Shown here in pieces: positions 34,019 through 42,792 of a stretch of DNA of 64,000 bases. The position numbers and the translations under genes are program-made. Each line of letters begins with the position of its first letter. Position 1 is the stretch's first letter. The DNA comes from Dehalobacterium sp040766325 (GTDB lineage: Bacteria > Bacillota > Dehalobacteriia > Dehalobacteriales > Dehalobacteriaceae), in NCBI GenBank assembly GCA_040766325.1, contig JAXGQR010000005.1, positions 124,001-188,000 on the forward strand, given 5' to 3'. The notes below the pieces were generated by a model that ran no database searches, was not told where the DNA came from, and saw only the letters and a program-made list of their open reading frames with translations.

Positions 34019-35467
34019 ATGGCAAAAGGAATTAAAGCAAAGGCACTTAATGCACAGGAACTGGATTTTCTCAAGGAAAAGCTGGAATGGCTGCTGGCCA
34101 ACAAAGGAATTAAGGTAGAACATGATGAGGTACTGGACATTTTGGCCCAAGCGGGAGCGGAAGTGAATGGGCAGTATGTGAAATTCCCCCAGGCTGTAAT
34201 TGACAAAGCTTTGAAGGATGTACCGCGGGAATTTACTTTAGCCGGTGTGGATCCCAAGTATGATTTAAAGTTCCCCCATCCGGAAGGATCTTTCTATACC
34301 CGAACCAATACCGGTGGTATGTACTATTTATCAGAAAACGATACCTACAACCATATCACCATGGAACAAGTCGGAGAGTATACCAGATTGGTAGAAGCTC
34401 TGGAGAATATTGATTATTATTCCCTGCCTTCCACCAATCCCGGGCAAGATTTTCCCTCAGAGTGCATTGACATTCATACCTTTAATACGGTAATCAGAAA
34501 CACCAAAAAACACGGCTGGCTCCAACCTTATGAATCGGAAAACGTAAACTATTTAATTGAAATGGCCGCAGCCGTAGCCGGCGGTAAGGAAGAATTAAGA
34601 AAGAGACCGATTGTTAGTTTAATTTGCTGCTCCGTTCCCTTCCTCACCTATAAACATATGGATGCCAATATTATTCTACAAGGAGCACGCGCCGGAGTAC
34701 CCCTGCAACCTTGTTCCTTGCCGGCAGCAGGAGCCAACGCGCCTATCACGCCGGATGGAGTTGCTTTACTTGCTTGTGCCGAGGTAATGGCGATGATTAT
34801 TATGGCTCAATTAATTGCGCCCGGTACCCCCTGTGTGGCCACTCCTTTGCTCTTTGAAATGGATATGATGTCCACGAATACGACCCAGTCTGCAATGGCA
34901 ACCACCATCGGCCGTATGATTGCCATGGAAATCTTCGAAGATGGTTACGGGATTCCTGCTCATACTTATGCAACCGGGACAGACTCCCCCATCCTTGATA
35001 GTCAGGCAGGTATTGAGCAAGCCACTTTGGCGATTATGGTTGCTCTGTCCGGCGGCTCAGTTATCGGTGGTGCCGGTCAGCTTGAAACAGCAAAAACCAT
35101 CAGCCCCCTTCAATTAATGATTGATAACGATCTATTTGGTATGGTGCGTCAATTGAAAGCCGGTGTCACGGTAGATGAAGAACATGTGGGTTGGAATGAA
35201 TTGGTGAACTTAAAAGGGAATGAGGCCTTTATTTCCATGGATCACACCTTTAAGCATTTCAGAGATGGCTATCGGGCTAAGCTTTTCAACCGTGATGCTA
35301 AGGCTACTTGGGAAGCAAAAGGCGGGAGAACTTTAGTTGAAAGAGCGAAGGACGCTTATCTGGCCATGAAGGATGATTTAAAGCCGGTTAGTTTGCCGGA
35401 AAATGTGATCAAAGAATTGGATGCAATTGTGGCACGAGCCGACAAAGAATTAAAGGCGGGTAAATAA
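34019..35467 (+). CDS. MttB-family corrinoid methyltransferase without pyrrolysine; proposed N-methylpyridinium (trigonelline) demethylase
   Basis: 482 residues of the trimethylamine methyltransferase superfamily, which folds as a TIM barrel and moves a methyl group from a quaternary amine to a corrinoid protein. Features include FYTRTNTGGMYYLSEND, ESENVNYLIEMAAAVAGG, LPAAGANAPITPDGVALL and YATGTDSPILDSQAGIEQ. No internal TAG occurs, so it belongs to the large non-pyrrolysine branch that includes glycine betaine, proline betaine and carnitine methyltransferases. No corrinoid protein, corrinoid activase or methyl-THF enzyme lies in the window, so they must be elsewhere. It opens an operon with a symporter, under sigma-54 control together with the nicotinate genes. 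The obvious linked substrate is N-methylnicotinate, whose demethylation yields nicotinate. Strong ribosome binding site AGGAGG. Family certain, substrate inferred. Confidence 0.85.
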   Translation: MAKGIKAKALNAQELDFLKEKLEWLLANKGIKVEHDEVLDILAQAGAEVNGQYVKFPQAVIDKALKDVPREFTLAGVDPKYDLKFPHPEGSFYTRTNTGGMYYLSENDTYNHITMEQVGEYTRLVEALENIDYYSLPSTNPGQDFPSECIDIHTFNTVIRNTKKHGWLQPYESENVNYLIEMAAAVAGGKEELRKRPIVSLICCSVPFLTYKHMDANIILQGARAGVPLQPCSLPAAGANAPITPDGVALLACAEVMAMIIMAQLIAPGTPCVATPLLFEMDMMSTNTTQSAMATTIGRMIAMEIFEDGYGIPAHTYATGTDSPILDSQAGIEQATLAIMVALSGGSVIGGAGQLETAKTISPLQLMIDNDLFGMVRQLKAGVTVDEEHVGWNELVNLKGNEAFISMDHTFKHFRDGYRAKLFNRDAKATWEAKGGRTLVERAKDAYLAMKDDLKPVSLPENVIKELDAIVARADKELKAGK

Positions 35468-35483
35468 AAAAAGCTTACGGCTG

Positions 35484-35517
35484 CTAATACCACCGTTTCT
35501 ATAAGCGGTGGTATTAG
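35484..35517 (+). other. Intercistronic hairpin
   Basis: Perfect 12-bp stem CTAATACCACCG/CGGTGGTATTAG with a 10-base loop and no T-run. More likely it protects or processes mRNA between the methyltransferase and the symporter genes than terminates. Confidence 0.6.
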
Positions 35518-35568
35518 TGGCACTAGTTCCTGGATAACAGGTGATAATATGCTTAGGAGGCGAAAGAA

Positions 35569-35826
35569 ATGACCAAGAAACCTTATCAGAGAACAGAGAA
35601 ATGGTGGCTGATCTCTGTAGTACTTTTTTATCTTTTATATAATTTACCTGGTGTCCCTCCCTATGGCAGTACCGGCGGAGCTCTATGGCATGGTGCCTTA
35701 ACTTTGATTCCCCTGTGGATTTGCATTTATGCCGGGCTTTATCTGACTACAAAGCAAAGAAAGCTGGCCGATGTAAACCATCAGGACAAATCTGTTGATC
35801 AGGGAGGGGACAATCATGTTAAGTAG
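35569..35826 (+). CDS. DUF3311 small membrane subunit of sodium:solute symporter
   Basis: 85 residues with two membrane helices: WWLISVVLFYLLYNLPGVPPYG and WHGALTLIPLWICIYAGLYL, joined by a Gly-rich loop. Proteins of this type (DUF3311) are encoded directly before SSS-family transporters and are thought to be small partner subunits. It overlaps the symporter gene by 11 bases. GGAGG precedes the ATG. Confidence 0.82.
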   Translation: MTKKPYQRTEKWWLISVVLFYLLYNLPGVPPYGSTGGALWHGALTLIPLWICIYAGLYLTTKQRKLADVNHQDKSVDQGGDNHVK

Positions 35827-37339
35827 TACAACTATCTGGACGGTATTTTTATCTTATATGGCAGCCCTTCTTGCTTTAGGCTTTTATGCGAACTGGAGGG
35901 AAAAGAACCGGAGTACTAAGGATTACTTTACTGCCGGGGGCCAAATTCATTGGTTTGTTTTAGTTATGACTTATATTGCCGCCCTTATGAGTACCTGGGT
36001 GTTTTTTGCCGGACCGGGGGGATATTACCGAGGCGGACTGACCTTTTATCTTTCAGAATTAAGCTATATTCCTTTATTCCCCATTATCACTTATTTTGTT
36101 ATGAACAAGGTATGGCTTTTAAACAGCCAGAGAGGATATACCACGCCCGCCGACCTGTATGACGACCGCTTCCGCAGCCCGATATTAAGAGTTGTGTTAG
36201 GGCTCTTGTTTTTCTTTGTATCTCTCCCTTATGTCAGCTCTATCTTTATTGCCTGCGCCAAAGCGGCAGAAGTTGCCAGCGGAGGAACTGTATCCTATAA
36301 TGCGGTGATTATTGTGGTCGGCTTGGCCACGTTGGTTTTTGTATCCGTAGGGGGGATGAAGTCTGTTGCCTGGGCGGATACGGCTCAAGGTTGGTTGTTT
36401 ATCATCGCTTTATGGGCGATTGCCCTTAGTGCTTTATTTGTTGGATTTGGTGGTTCCGTCCCCCGGATGGTTGCCAACGTTATGGAAAGTACCCCGTCCT
36501 GGTTTTCCTATCCGGGGCCGGATGGCTGGGTGCCCTATGCAGCCCGTTTAGGATACCCTCTTTCTTGTGCCATTGGTTGGACGATTATGCTGCCCCACGT
36601 GTTTATCCGTTCCGGTTATTCCGGGGAGAGTTTAAAAAGTCAGCAAAGACTGCAGTTTTTAGTTCCGGTGTTACAAACGGTGGTTTGGACAGGTACCATG
36701 TTTATCGGCTTGTTAGCCATCGCATTGGTGCCGGGGCTGCAAGGCTCGGATACGGAATTAATTATTCCTTATTTGATCAATAATGTGGTTGCCGTTCAAG
36801 GAGCAGGGTTTGCTCAAATATTAATGGCTCTCTTTGTCTTAGGAGCTTTGGCTGTGGGTTTATCTACGGCTAATGGGTTCCTTTTGGTATCCGGGTCCAT
36901 TATCTCCCATGATATATTGGGTAAAACCTTGAAATGGGAAGCTGATCCGAAAAAACAAATGTTAATCAGCCGTATTGTCATTATTATTCTGGGATTGGCC
37001 TGCATGTGGATTGCGATGGATCCGCCGGAGTTAATTTGGACTCTGATTATGTTTGCCATTGCCATGGTGATGCCCATCTTCCCCATCTTGATCTGTGCTA
37101 TATATTGGAAGAGATCGACCTCGGCCGGAGCGGTGGTAGCATCTATTGCGGGAATTATCGGTGTGATCTTGACCTATAAACTGGGCTATGGTGGTAATTG
37201 GTATGGCTTGTTTGGGATGATTATCTCCACTGTATTAATGGTGGGTGTAAGCCTGCTGACCAAGCCGACAGATGAAAAGGTTATGAATGAATTCTACGGT
37301 GCATTAAAGAAAGCCGAAAAGATACACTACGTTGATTGA
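35816..37339 (+). CDS. Sodium:solute symporter (SSS family), proposed nicotinate/trigonelline importer
   Basis: 507 residues with about 13 membrane helices. Family signatures: SYMAALLALGFYANWREKNRSTKDYFTAG split by a basic loop, ALMSTWVFFAGPGGYYRGG, and VGLATLVFVSVGGMKSVAWADTAQG. The true start is the ATG at 35,816 with GGGAGGGG upstream, inside the end of the DUF3311 gene; longer frames are unlikely. The SSS family imports organic anions, amino acids and betaines with sodium. Its co-transcription with a quaternary-amine methyltransferase and its shared regulation with nicotinate fermentation point to uptake of a pyridine carboxylate or its N-methyl form (inference). Confidence 0.9.
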   Translation: MLSSTTIWTVFLSYMAALLALGFYANWREKNRSTKDYFTAGGQIHWFVLVMTYIAALMSTWVFFAGPGGYYRGGLTFYLSELSYIPLFPIITYFVMNKVWLLNSQRGYTTPADLYDDRFRSPILRVVLGLLFFFVSLPYVSSIFIACAKAAEVASGGTVSYNAVIIVVGLATLVFVSVGGMKSVAWADTAQGWLFIIALWAIALSALFVGFGGSVPRMVANVMESTPSWFSYPGPDGWVPYAARLGYPLSCAIGWTIMLPHVFIRSGYSGESLKSQQRLQFLVPVLQTVVWTGTMFIGLLAIALVPGLQGSDTELIIPYLINNVVAVQGAGFAQILMALFVLGALAVGLSTANGFLLVSGSIISHDILGKTLKWEADPKKQMLISRIVIIILGLACMWIAMDPPELIWTLIMFAIAMVMPIFPILICAIYWKRSTSAGAVVASIAGIIGVILTYKLGYGGNWYGLFGMIISTVLMVGVSLLTKPTDEKVMNEFYGALKKAEKIHYVD

Positions 37340-37380
37340 TGAGATTGATAGATCCGGGAAAATTTATCACGCTTGAAACG

Positions 37381-37411
37381 CCAAAACAGTTTTGTGCCAA
37401 AACTGTTTTGG
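37381..37411 (+). terminator. Hairpin after the symporter gene
   Basis: Perfect 14-bp stem CCAAAACAGTTTTG/CAAAACTGTTTTGG with a 3-base loop; the T-run is poor (CACTTTAAT). Probably the end of the first operon. Confidence 0.6.
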
Positions 37412-37534
37412 CACTTTAATAATTCAGAGGTTTTTTCTTTTAGGGAATTACTAACTTTAGATCAGCACCCTTTTGCATACCCCGATAGTGTAAATGTGGT
37501 TTTTACACACAAGACGAAAAGCTTCAACAGTGTG

Positions 37535-37571
37535 CCATCAAAAATGAACTTGTTTGTTTCAAAAATGAAAA
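37535..37571. promoter_or_regulatory. Candidate enhancer pair for the nicotinate operon
   Basis: GTTTCAAAAATGAAAA at 37,556 matches the methyltransferase-operon site 2 at 14 of 16 positions. A weaker copy (ATCAAAAATGAAC core) lies 21 bases upstream, exactly two helical turns. They stand about 250-270 bases before the -24 element. Further down, TTTGTTCC (37,659) and GGAACAAA (37,702) form a spaced inverted repeat of unknown use. No gene lies in the 37,340-37,914 gap. Confidence 0.55.
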
Positions 37572-37803
37572 GAATATATATAAGTTAAGAAATTGGTAGG
37601 GAAGATTTTATGGCGCTGGACGACGGATCATTCAAAACTGAAATACTATCCTTTCAGATTTGTTCCACAAAACTAAATCTTTCTTTTTTATTTTTCCTTT
37701 GGGAACAAAATAAAATGAGTTTAGATTAATAATTGAAGACTGCAGCGGTTTTTCCGGGAGAAGAAAACTATTTTTTAAAAAGCCGCGGGAAATAGACTTA
37801 TGT

Positions 37804-37819
37804 TGGCACGAAAATTGCG
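37804..37819 (+). promoter_or_regulatory. Sigma-54 (-24/-12) promoter of the nicotinate operon
   Basis: TGGCACGAAAATTGCG matches the consensus at all fixed positions except the final W. It lies about 95 bases before ndhF and is the only clear promoter for the 20-kb gene train. Confidence 0.9.
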
Positions 37820-37914
37820 TAAGAGTAATGAGCAATAGATGAATTGTAAATAAATTAAATTTAATAATTGAGTTTGTTAATGGTGTCATATAATTTGGCA
37901 CGGGAGGTGGACAA

Positions 37915-38769
37915 ATGATAAACATGGAATCATACGTCAGACCGGGTACCATCGACGAGGCTCTGGACTTATTAGGGAAAAACCAAGGGAAGGTACTGGC
38001 CGGCGGAACAGACTTAATCTTAGATTTGCAAAAAAAAGAGCTGGCGGGCACCATCGTGGATGTAGGTGGGATCAAAGAACTACAGCAGATAAAAGAAACA
38101 GAGGATCAGGTAATCATAGGCAGTGTAGTATCCTTTACCCAAGTAGAAACTTCTCCTATTATTCAAAAGTATTGCCTGGCTTTATCGGAAGCGGCCGGTT
38201 TGGTAGGATCGCCTCAAATCAGAAATCAAGGTACTATTGGCGGTAATATTGCCAATGCCTCCCCGGCGGCCGATACGGTTCCGGCATTTGTGGCCATGGA
38301 TGCCCTGCTACGGGTGGGGAGCATCAGGGGAGAACGTATAGTCCGGATCACGGATTTGTTGCTGGGGATAGGGAAGACCGACCTGGCTCCCGACGAACTG
38401 ATACTGGAGATTTCCTTTAAGAAGCTGCACAGCTTTAGATCATCCTTTATTAAACTGGGGCGGCGAAATGCCTTAGCCATATCCCGCATGAGTGGTGCGG
38501 CAGGAATAAGGGTTGATGAGGAAGGGCGGATCCTGGAGGCCAGGATTGCCTTAGGCTCTGTAGCTCCTAATCCTTTCCGCTCTACCTTAATAGAAAGTGT
38601 CCTTGTGGGGAAAAACGTCCATGATGGTATTCCCGAGGAGGCCATAGAGACTGCCTATAAGGATGTGGAGGAGCGGCTGGGCAGTCGTGCTACGGCCCCT
38701 TATAAAAAAGAAGCCATCAAAGGCGTGGTGCGGCAGGCTTTGGAAAAGATATTTATTGAGCCGATTTAG
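37915..38769 (+). CDS. ndhF: Nicotinate dehydrogenase, FAD subunit
   Basis: 284 residues, the FAD-binding subunit of a xanthine dehydrogenase-type molybdoenzyme. The FAD sites are AGGTDLILDLQKK (about residues 31-43) and NQGTIGGNIANASPAADT (about residues 102-119). It passes electrons from the Fe-S subunit to NADP in the E. barkeri enzyme. GGGAGGTGG precedes the ATG. It is the first gene of the nicotinate operon and is followed by ndhS, ndhL, ndhM in the order of the four-subunit enzyme. Confidence 0.92.
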   Translation: MINMESYVRPGTIDEALDLLGKNQGKVLAGGTDLILDLQKKELAGTIVDVGGIKELQQIKETEDQVIIGSVVSFTQVETSPIIQKYCLALSEAAGLVGSPQIRNQGTIGGNIANASPAADTVPAFVAMDALLRVGSIRGERIVRITDLLLGIGKTDLAPDELILEISFKKLHSFRSSFIKLGRRNALAISRMSGAAGIRVDEEGRILEARIALGSVAPNPFRSTLIESVLVGKNVHDGIPEEAIETAYKDVEERLGSRATAPYKKEAIKGVVRQALEKIFIEPI

Positions 38770-38786
38770 TAAAAAGGGGGGTTACC

Positions 38787-39278
38787 ATGGAACAGGTGCT
38801 ATTTGAAGGCAAGATAAACGGGGAAAAAATAAGTGTAAAGATATCGCCCAATATGCGCTTGGTAGATTTTTTAAGAGATACCTTGGGATTAACCGGAACC
38901 AAGGAAGGCTGCGGTGAAGGAGAGTGCGGCGCCTGCACTGTGATTGTGGATGGACAGACGGTAAACTCCTGTTTGTTACTGGCGATGCAGGTAGCGGGGA
39001 AGGAAGTCCTTACCATTGAAGGAGTTAGCAAGGAGGGGGAGTTGTCCCCCATCCAGCAGGCCTTTATCGATCAGGGGGCGGTGCAATGCGGTTATTGTAC
39101 GCCGGGCATGATTTTAAGTGCTCAGGTGTTATTAAAGGAGAATAAATCTCCCAGCAGGTATGAGATTGCCCGGGCTTTATCAGGCAACGTATGCCGCTGC
39201 ACCGGGTATGAAAAGATCATTGATGCTGTGGCCGATGCGGCCCAAAGGCTGCAGGAGGCGGAAGGAGAAAGGGTTTAA
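38787..39278 (+). CDS. ndhS: Nicotinate dehydrogenase, [2Fe-2S] subunit
   Basis: 163 residues with two [2Fe-2S] clusters: the plant ferredoxin-type CGEGECGACTV...NSC (about residues 44-62) and the C-terminal CGYCTPGM and CRCTGYE (about residues 101-145). It carries electrons from the molybdenum site to FAD. AAAGGGGGG precedes the ATG and the gene starts 17 bases after ndhF. Confidence 0.95.
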   Translation: MEQVLFEGKINGEKISVKISPNMRLVDFLRDTLGLTGTKEGCGEGECGACTVIVDGQTVNSCLLLAMQVAGKEVLTIEGVSKEGELSPIQQAFIDQGAVQCGYCTPGMILSAQVLLKENKSPSRYEIARALSGNVCRCTGYEKIIDAVADAAQRLQEAEGERV

Positions 39279-39292
39279 AGGAGGTGAGCAGC

Positions 39293-40570
39293 TTGTCTGA
39301 TTCATATAAGATAGTGGGTCAATCTGTTAGAAAAAAAGATGTGGAAGACAAGGTTCGGGGTAAGAGTAAATTTGGCGCGGACATCAAAATGCCGGGCATG
39401 CTTCATGCCAAGGTGCTGAGAAGTGCATATGCTCATGCTCTGATAAAGAATATCGATACTGGGAAAGCTGAGGCCATGCCCGGGGTCGCCGCTGTGATCA
39501 CATCCAAAAATATGCGCGGCACCAATCGCTTTGGCATAATTGTGAAGGATGAACCGGCTTTAGCAGAAGAAAAGGTACGATGCTTTGGCGATGCGGTAGC
39601 GGTTGTGGCGGCGGAGACAGAGGAAATTGCGCTTGCGGCATTAAAACAGATTAAGGTGGATTACGAAGAACTTCCTGCTGTTTTCTCCATGGAAGAAGCG
39701 ATGCAAGAAGATGCACCGAAGGTTCATCAAAAAAACATTTTAATGACAGATAAAATCAGAAAAGGCAATGCTGAAGAGGCTTTAAAAAAATGTGCCGTGA
39801 TAATTTCTCAAACATATACTACTCAAATGCTTGAACATAGCTACATTGAACCGGAAGCAGGAATTGCTTATTTGGACGGGGATGTGGTGGTGATCAAGGT
39901 AGCCACCCAAAACCCTCATTATGATCGTAAAGATGTGGCGGCTAATTTAGCGCTTCCTCAGAATCAGGTGCGTATCATTCAAGTACCTACCGGAGGTGGC
40001 TTTGGCGGTAAACTGGACATCTCGGTGCAGATTCATCTTGCTTTGCTGGCGCAAAAAACAGGACGACCGGTGCGTATGGTTTATGATCGAGAGGAATCTT
40101 TCCGGGCTTCTTCCAAAAGACACCCTTTTATTATTGAATACACCACCGGAGCCACCAAAGAAGGGCTGATCCAGGCAATTAAAGTAAAATTAATCTGTGA
40201 TACCGGGGCCTATGCTTCTTACGGTCCGGCTACGATTAAGAGAGCCTTGGTTCATGCTACCGGACCATATGAGGTACCCCATGTCAGTGTTGAATCGTAT
40301 TGTGTTTATACTAATAATCCTCGGGCGGGAGCTATGCGGGGTTTTGGTGTTCCCCAAGTAGCATTTGCCCATGAGTCGCAGATGGACGAGTTAGCAAGAC
40401 AGGCGGGGATTTCTCCCTTTGAGGTCCGGAAAAAGAATGCCCTAAAAATTGGTGCTGTTACTGCAACGGGTCAGGAATTGAAGGGCAGCGTAGGATTAGT
40501 GGAAACCTTGGATGAGGTTAATACCGGTTTGGCGCAATACCTCAAAGAAAGAGTGGGTGAAGGAGCATGA
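39293..40570 (+). CDS. ndhL: Nicotinate dehydrogenase, large molybdopterin subunit
   Basis: About 425 residues, the N-terminal two thirds of what is one chain in most xanthine dehydrogenase relatives. VRKKDVEDKVRGKSKFGADI opens the domain. PTGGGFGGKLDISVQIHLALLA and AMRGFGVPQVAFAHESQMDELA are molybdenum-cofactor contact regions. I place the start at TTG 39,293 because AAAGGAGG ends 7 bases upstream; a GTG at 39,284 overlaps that site. It overlaps ndhM by 4 bases (ATGA). The split into two chains is the hallmark of nicotinate dehydrogenase from E. barkeri and argues for this substrate over xanthine or CO. Confidence 0.93.
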   Translation: MSDSYKIVGQSVRKKDVEDKVRGKSKFGADIKMPGMLHAKVLRSAYAHALIKNIDTGKAEAMPGVAAVITSKNMRGTNRFGIIVKDEPALAEEKVRCFGDAVAVVAAETEEIALAALKQIKVDYEELPAVFSMEEAMQEDAPKVHQKNILMTDKIRKGNAEEALKKCAVIISQTYTTQMLEHSYIEPEAGIAYLDGDVVVIKVATQNPHYDRKDVAANLALPQNQVRIIQVPTGGGFGGKLDISVQIHLALLAQKTGRPVRMVYDREESFRASSKRHPFIIEYTTGATKEGLIQAIKVKLICDTGAYASYGPATIKRALVHATGPYEVPHVSVESYCVYTNNPRAGAMRGFGVPQVAFAHESQMDELARQAGISPFEVRKKNALKIGAVTATGQELKGSVGLVETLDEVNTGLAQYLKERVGEGA

Positions 40571-41568
40571 AAAAAAGAGGCATTGGTGTAGCCAGCATGT
40601 GGTACGGTATAGGGAATACTGCTGCGCCCAATCCGGCAGGAGCCTTTGTGGATATCTTGGATGATGGAACGGCAATTGTGCTTACCGGGGCAGCCGATAT
40701 CGGTCAAGGTTCCGATACCATCTTTGCGCAAATTGTTGCGGAGGAGATTGGTATTCCTTATGAAGACGTACTGGTGTCTTCCGGAGATACGGGGATTAGT
40801 CCTGATGCCGGTGCTACGTCCGCTTCCCGGCAAACGTATATATCGGGAAATGCGGTGCGCTTAGCGGCCAAGGAGGCCAAAAAAGAGATCATGCTTCAGG
40901 CAGCATCCCTGTTAAATTGTGCCGTAGATGAATTGAGAATTCGTGATGGAATTGTTGAACAAAATGGTCAAAAGACAAAATTATCCATTAAAGATGTTTT
41001 GAAACAATGCCGCTTGAATGGACGGTTAACTGCAGGTAGCGGCTGGTTCAATCCTGAAACCACATCTTTGGATAAAGCAACCGGTCAGGGATCTCCCTAT
41101 GCCACCTATTCTTTTGCTACCCAGGCCGCAGAGGTGGAGGTAGACACAGAGACAGGTAAGGTGGAGGTTTTACGCATCTTTGCCGCCCATGATGTAGGAA
41201 CGGCAATTAATCCTTCCAATATTATCGGACAGGTTCATGGAGGATGTGCCATGGGGATCGGTTACGGTCTGACAGAAGAAGTTCAAGTCAAGGAAGGGGT
41301 TATTAAGAATCCTCGGTTATCCGAGTATATCATTCCCACGATCCTTGATATGCCCCAAATTGATGTAAGTATTGTCGAGTGTTATGAAGAATCGGGACCT
41401 TTTGGAGCTAAAGGTGTAGGTGAACCGGCCTTGATTCCCACAGCAGCGGCTATTGCCAATGCTATCTATGATGCTGTTGGCATCCGCTTTACCAGCTTGC
41501 CGGTGAGCCCGGAAAAAATTGTAGCGGCTCTGGTTGAACAGAGAAATAAAGAACAGAGAAATAATTAA
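40567..41568 (+). CDS. ndhM: Nicotinate dehydrogenase, medium molybdopterin subunit
   Basis: 333 residues, the C-terminal molybdopterin-binding part. GAADIGQGSDTIFAQIVAEE, SGDTGISPDAGATSASRQTY and the catalytic-Glu region GPFGAKGVGEPALIPTAAAI are visible; the glutamate in GVGEPA is the expected active-site base. In E. barkeri the molybdenum carries a selenide ligand bound non-covalently, so no selenocysteine codon is expected and none is seen. It hydroxylates nicotinate at C6 to 6-hydroxynicotinate with NADP as acceptor. Confidence 0.93.
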   Translation: MKKRGIGVASMWYGIGNTAAPNPAGAFVDILDDGTAIVLTGAADIGQGSDTIFAQIVAEEIGIPYEDVLVSSGDTGISPDAGATSASRQTYISGNAVRLAAKEAKKEIMLQAASLLNCAVDELRIRDGIVEQNGQKTKLSIKDVLKQCRLNGRLTAGSGWFNPETTSLDKATGQGSPYATYSFATQAAEVEVDTETGKVEVLRIFAAHDVGTAINPSNIIGQVHGGCAMGIGYGLTEEVQVKEGVIKNPRLSEYIIPTILDMPQIDVSIVECYEESGPFGAKGVGEPALIPTAAAIANAIYDAVGIRFTSLPVSPEKIVAALVEQRNKEQRNN

Positions 41569-41614
41569 ATGATAATTGGAAATAATTTTAAAAAGCATAA
41601 AAAGGAGTGATCTT

Positions 41615-42772
41615 ATGACACTGGCCTTAGTTAATATTGGAAAAATTGTTAGCGGTGACATTAATCGTCCTATACTGGCTGGGGATACGATTATCGTTTC
41701 AGAAGGGAAAATAACCGCCGTTGGAGGAAAAGAGCTGCTTGATCAATATCAGGTAGAAAAAACTGTGGATGTAGCCGGAGCCGTTGTTGCTCCCGGGCTC
41801 ATTGATTCCCATGTTCATCCGGTCTTAGGGGATTTTACCCCACGACAAAGCACGATGAATTATTTAGACGGTAGTGTGCACGGTGGGGTAACCAGCATGA
41901 TCTCGGCCGGGGAACCACATACACCCGGGCGACCGAAGGATCCTGTAGGGACAAAGGCTTTAGCAATATTAGCACACAAGTCCTTTCAAAATTTTCATCC
42001 TAATGGGTTAAAGGTCCATGGAGGTGCCTTGATCCTGGAAAAGGGTTTAGTGGAAAAGGACTTCGACGATCTCCAAGAAGCCGGAGTGTGGCTGGTGGGG
42101 GAAGTGGGCTTAGGTAGTGTAAAATCTCCTGAAGATGCAGCTCCCATGGTGGAATGGGCAAAAAAACGCGGCATGAAGGTTGCCATGCATACCGGCGGCA
42201 CATCGATACCCGGCAGTTCTACGGTTACGGCAGAAATGGTCATTAAAACCAACCCCACCGTTGTTTCCCATGTGAATGGGGGTCCAACAGCAGTTTCCCT
42301 GAAGGAAATTGACAAATTGGTGAAAGAGAGCTCATTGCCACTGGAAATTGTCCAATGTGGTAATATCAAGGTTGCAGATTATGTGGTGCGTAAATTAGAT
42401 CAAATGAATGCACTAGACCGGATCATTATCGGAAATGATTCTCCCTCCGGTACCGGGATAATTCCTCTGGGAATTATTAGAACCATCACGCAAATTACTT
42501 CTTTATCCGGTGTTCCGGCAGAAAAAGCTTGGGCTATGGCCAGTGGCAATACGGCGCGGGTATATGAATTAAATACTTCGATGATTCAGGTGGGTAAGGA
42601 AGCCGATCTGGTAGTGATTGATGCCCCCATGGGATCTGTAGGACAGGATGCCCTGGAAGCTATGGAGGCAGGAGACATTCCTGCGGTAGCAGTAGTAATA
42701 ATTGATGGCGAAATAAAAGTAAAGGTGAGTAGAAATACTCCTCCGGCAACGAAAAAAATCACAATAAAGTAA
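41615..42772 (+). CDS. ena: Enamidase
   Basis: 385 residues, the length of E. barkeri Ena. It opens the ring of 1,4,5,6-tetrahydro-6-oxonicotinate and releases ammonia to give 2-formylglutarate. It is an amidohydrolase-superfamily TIM barrel with a binuclear metal site: IDSHVHP (about residues 62-68), HTGGTSIPGS and SHVNGGPTAVS supply ligands, followed by GNDSPSGTG. The ATG at 41,615 follows AAAAGGAGTG; the frame extends upstream but without a site. It lies between ndhM and hnr, although its reaction comes after Hnr. Confidence 0.93.
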   Translation: MTLALVNIGKIVSGDINRPILAGDTIIVSEGKITAVGGKELLDQYQVEKTVDVAGAVVAPGLIDSHVHPVLGDFTPRQSTMNYLDGSVHGGVTSMISAGEPHTPGRPKDPVGTKALAILAHKSFQNFHPNGLKVHGGALILEKGLVEKDFDDLQEAGVWLVGEVGLGSVKSPEDAAPMVEWAKKRGMKVAMHTGGTSIPGSSTVTAEMVIKTNPTVVSHVNGGPTAVSLKEIDKLVKESSLPLEIVQCGNIKVADYVVRKLDQMNALDRIIIGNDSPSGTGIIPLGIIRTITQITSLSGVPAEKAWAMASGNTARVYELNTSMIQVGKEADLVVIDAPMGSVGQDALEAMEAGDIPAVAVVIIDGEIKVKVSRNTPPATKKITIK

Positions 42773-42792
42773 AGCAGGGTGGAGGCGGAATA

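Noticed and set aside
34019..35467. Pyrrolysine-containing trimethylamine methyltransferase
   Set aside because: The reading frame has no internal TAG, so it belongs to the non-pyrrolysine branch of the family.
37892..37914. Third sigma-54-like element (TTTGGCACGGGAGGTGG) directly before ndhF
   Set aside because: The -12 TTGC is missing and the sequence doubles as the ribosome binding site; chance resemblance to -24.
39284..41568. Possible frameshift splitting a xanthine dehydrogenase-type large subunit into two genes
   Set aside because: The genes overlap by ATGA, each is complete, and a split NdhL/NdhM is the normal state of nicotinate dehydrogenase.
40567..41568. Selenocysteine in nicotinate dehydrogenase
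   Set aside because: No in-frame TGA is present; the selenium of the E. barkeri enzyme is a labile ligand of molybdenum, not selenocysteine.
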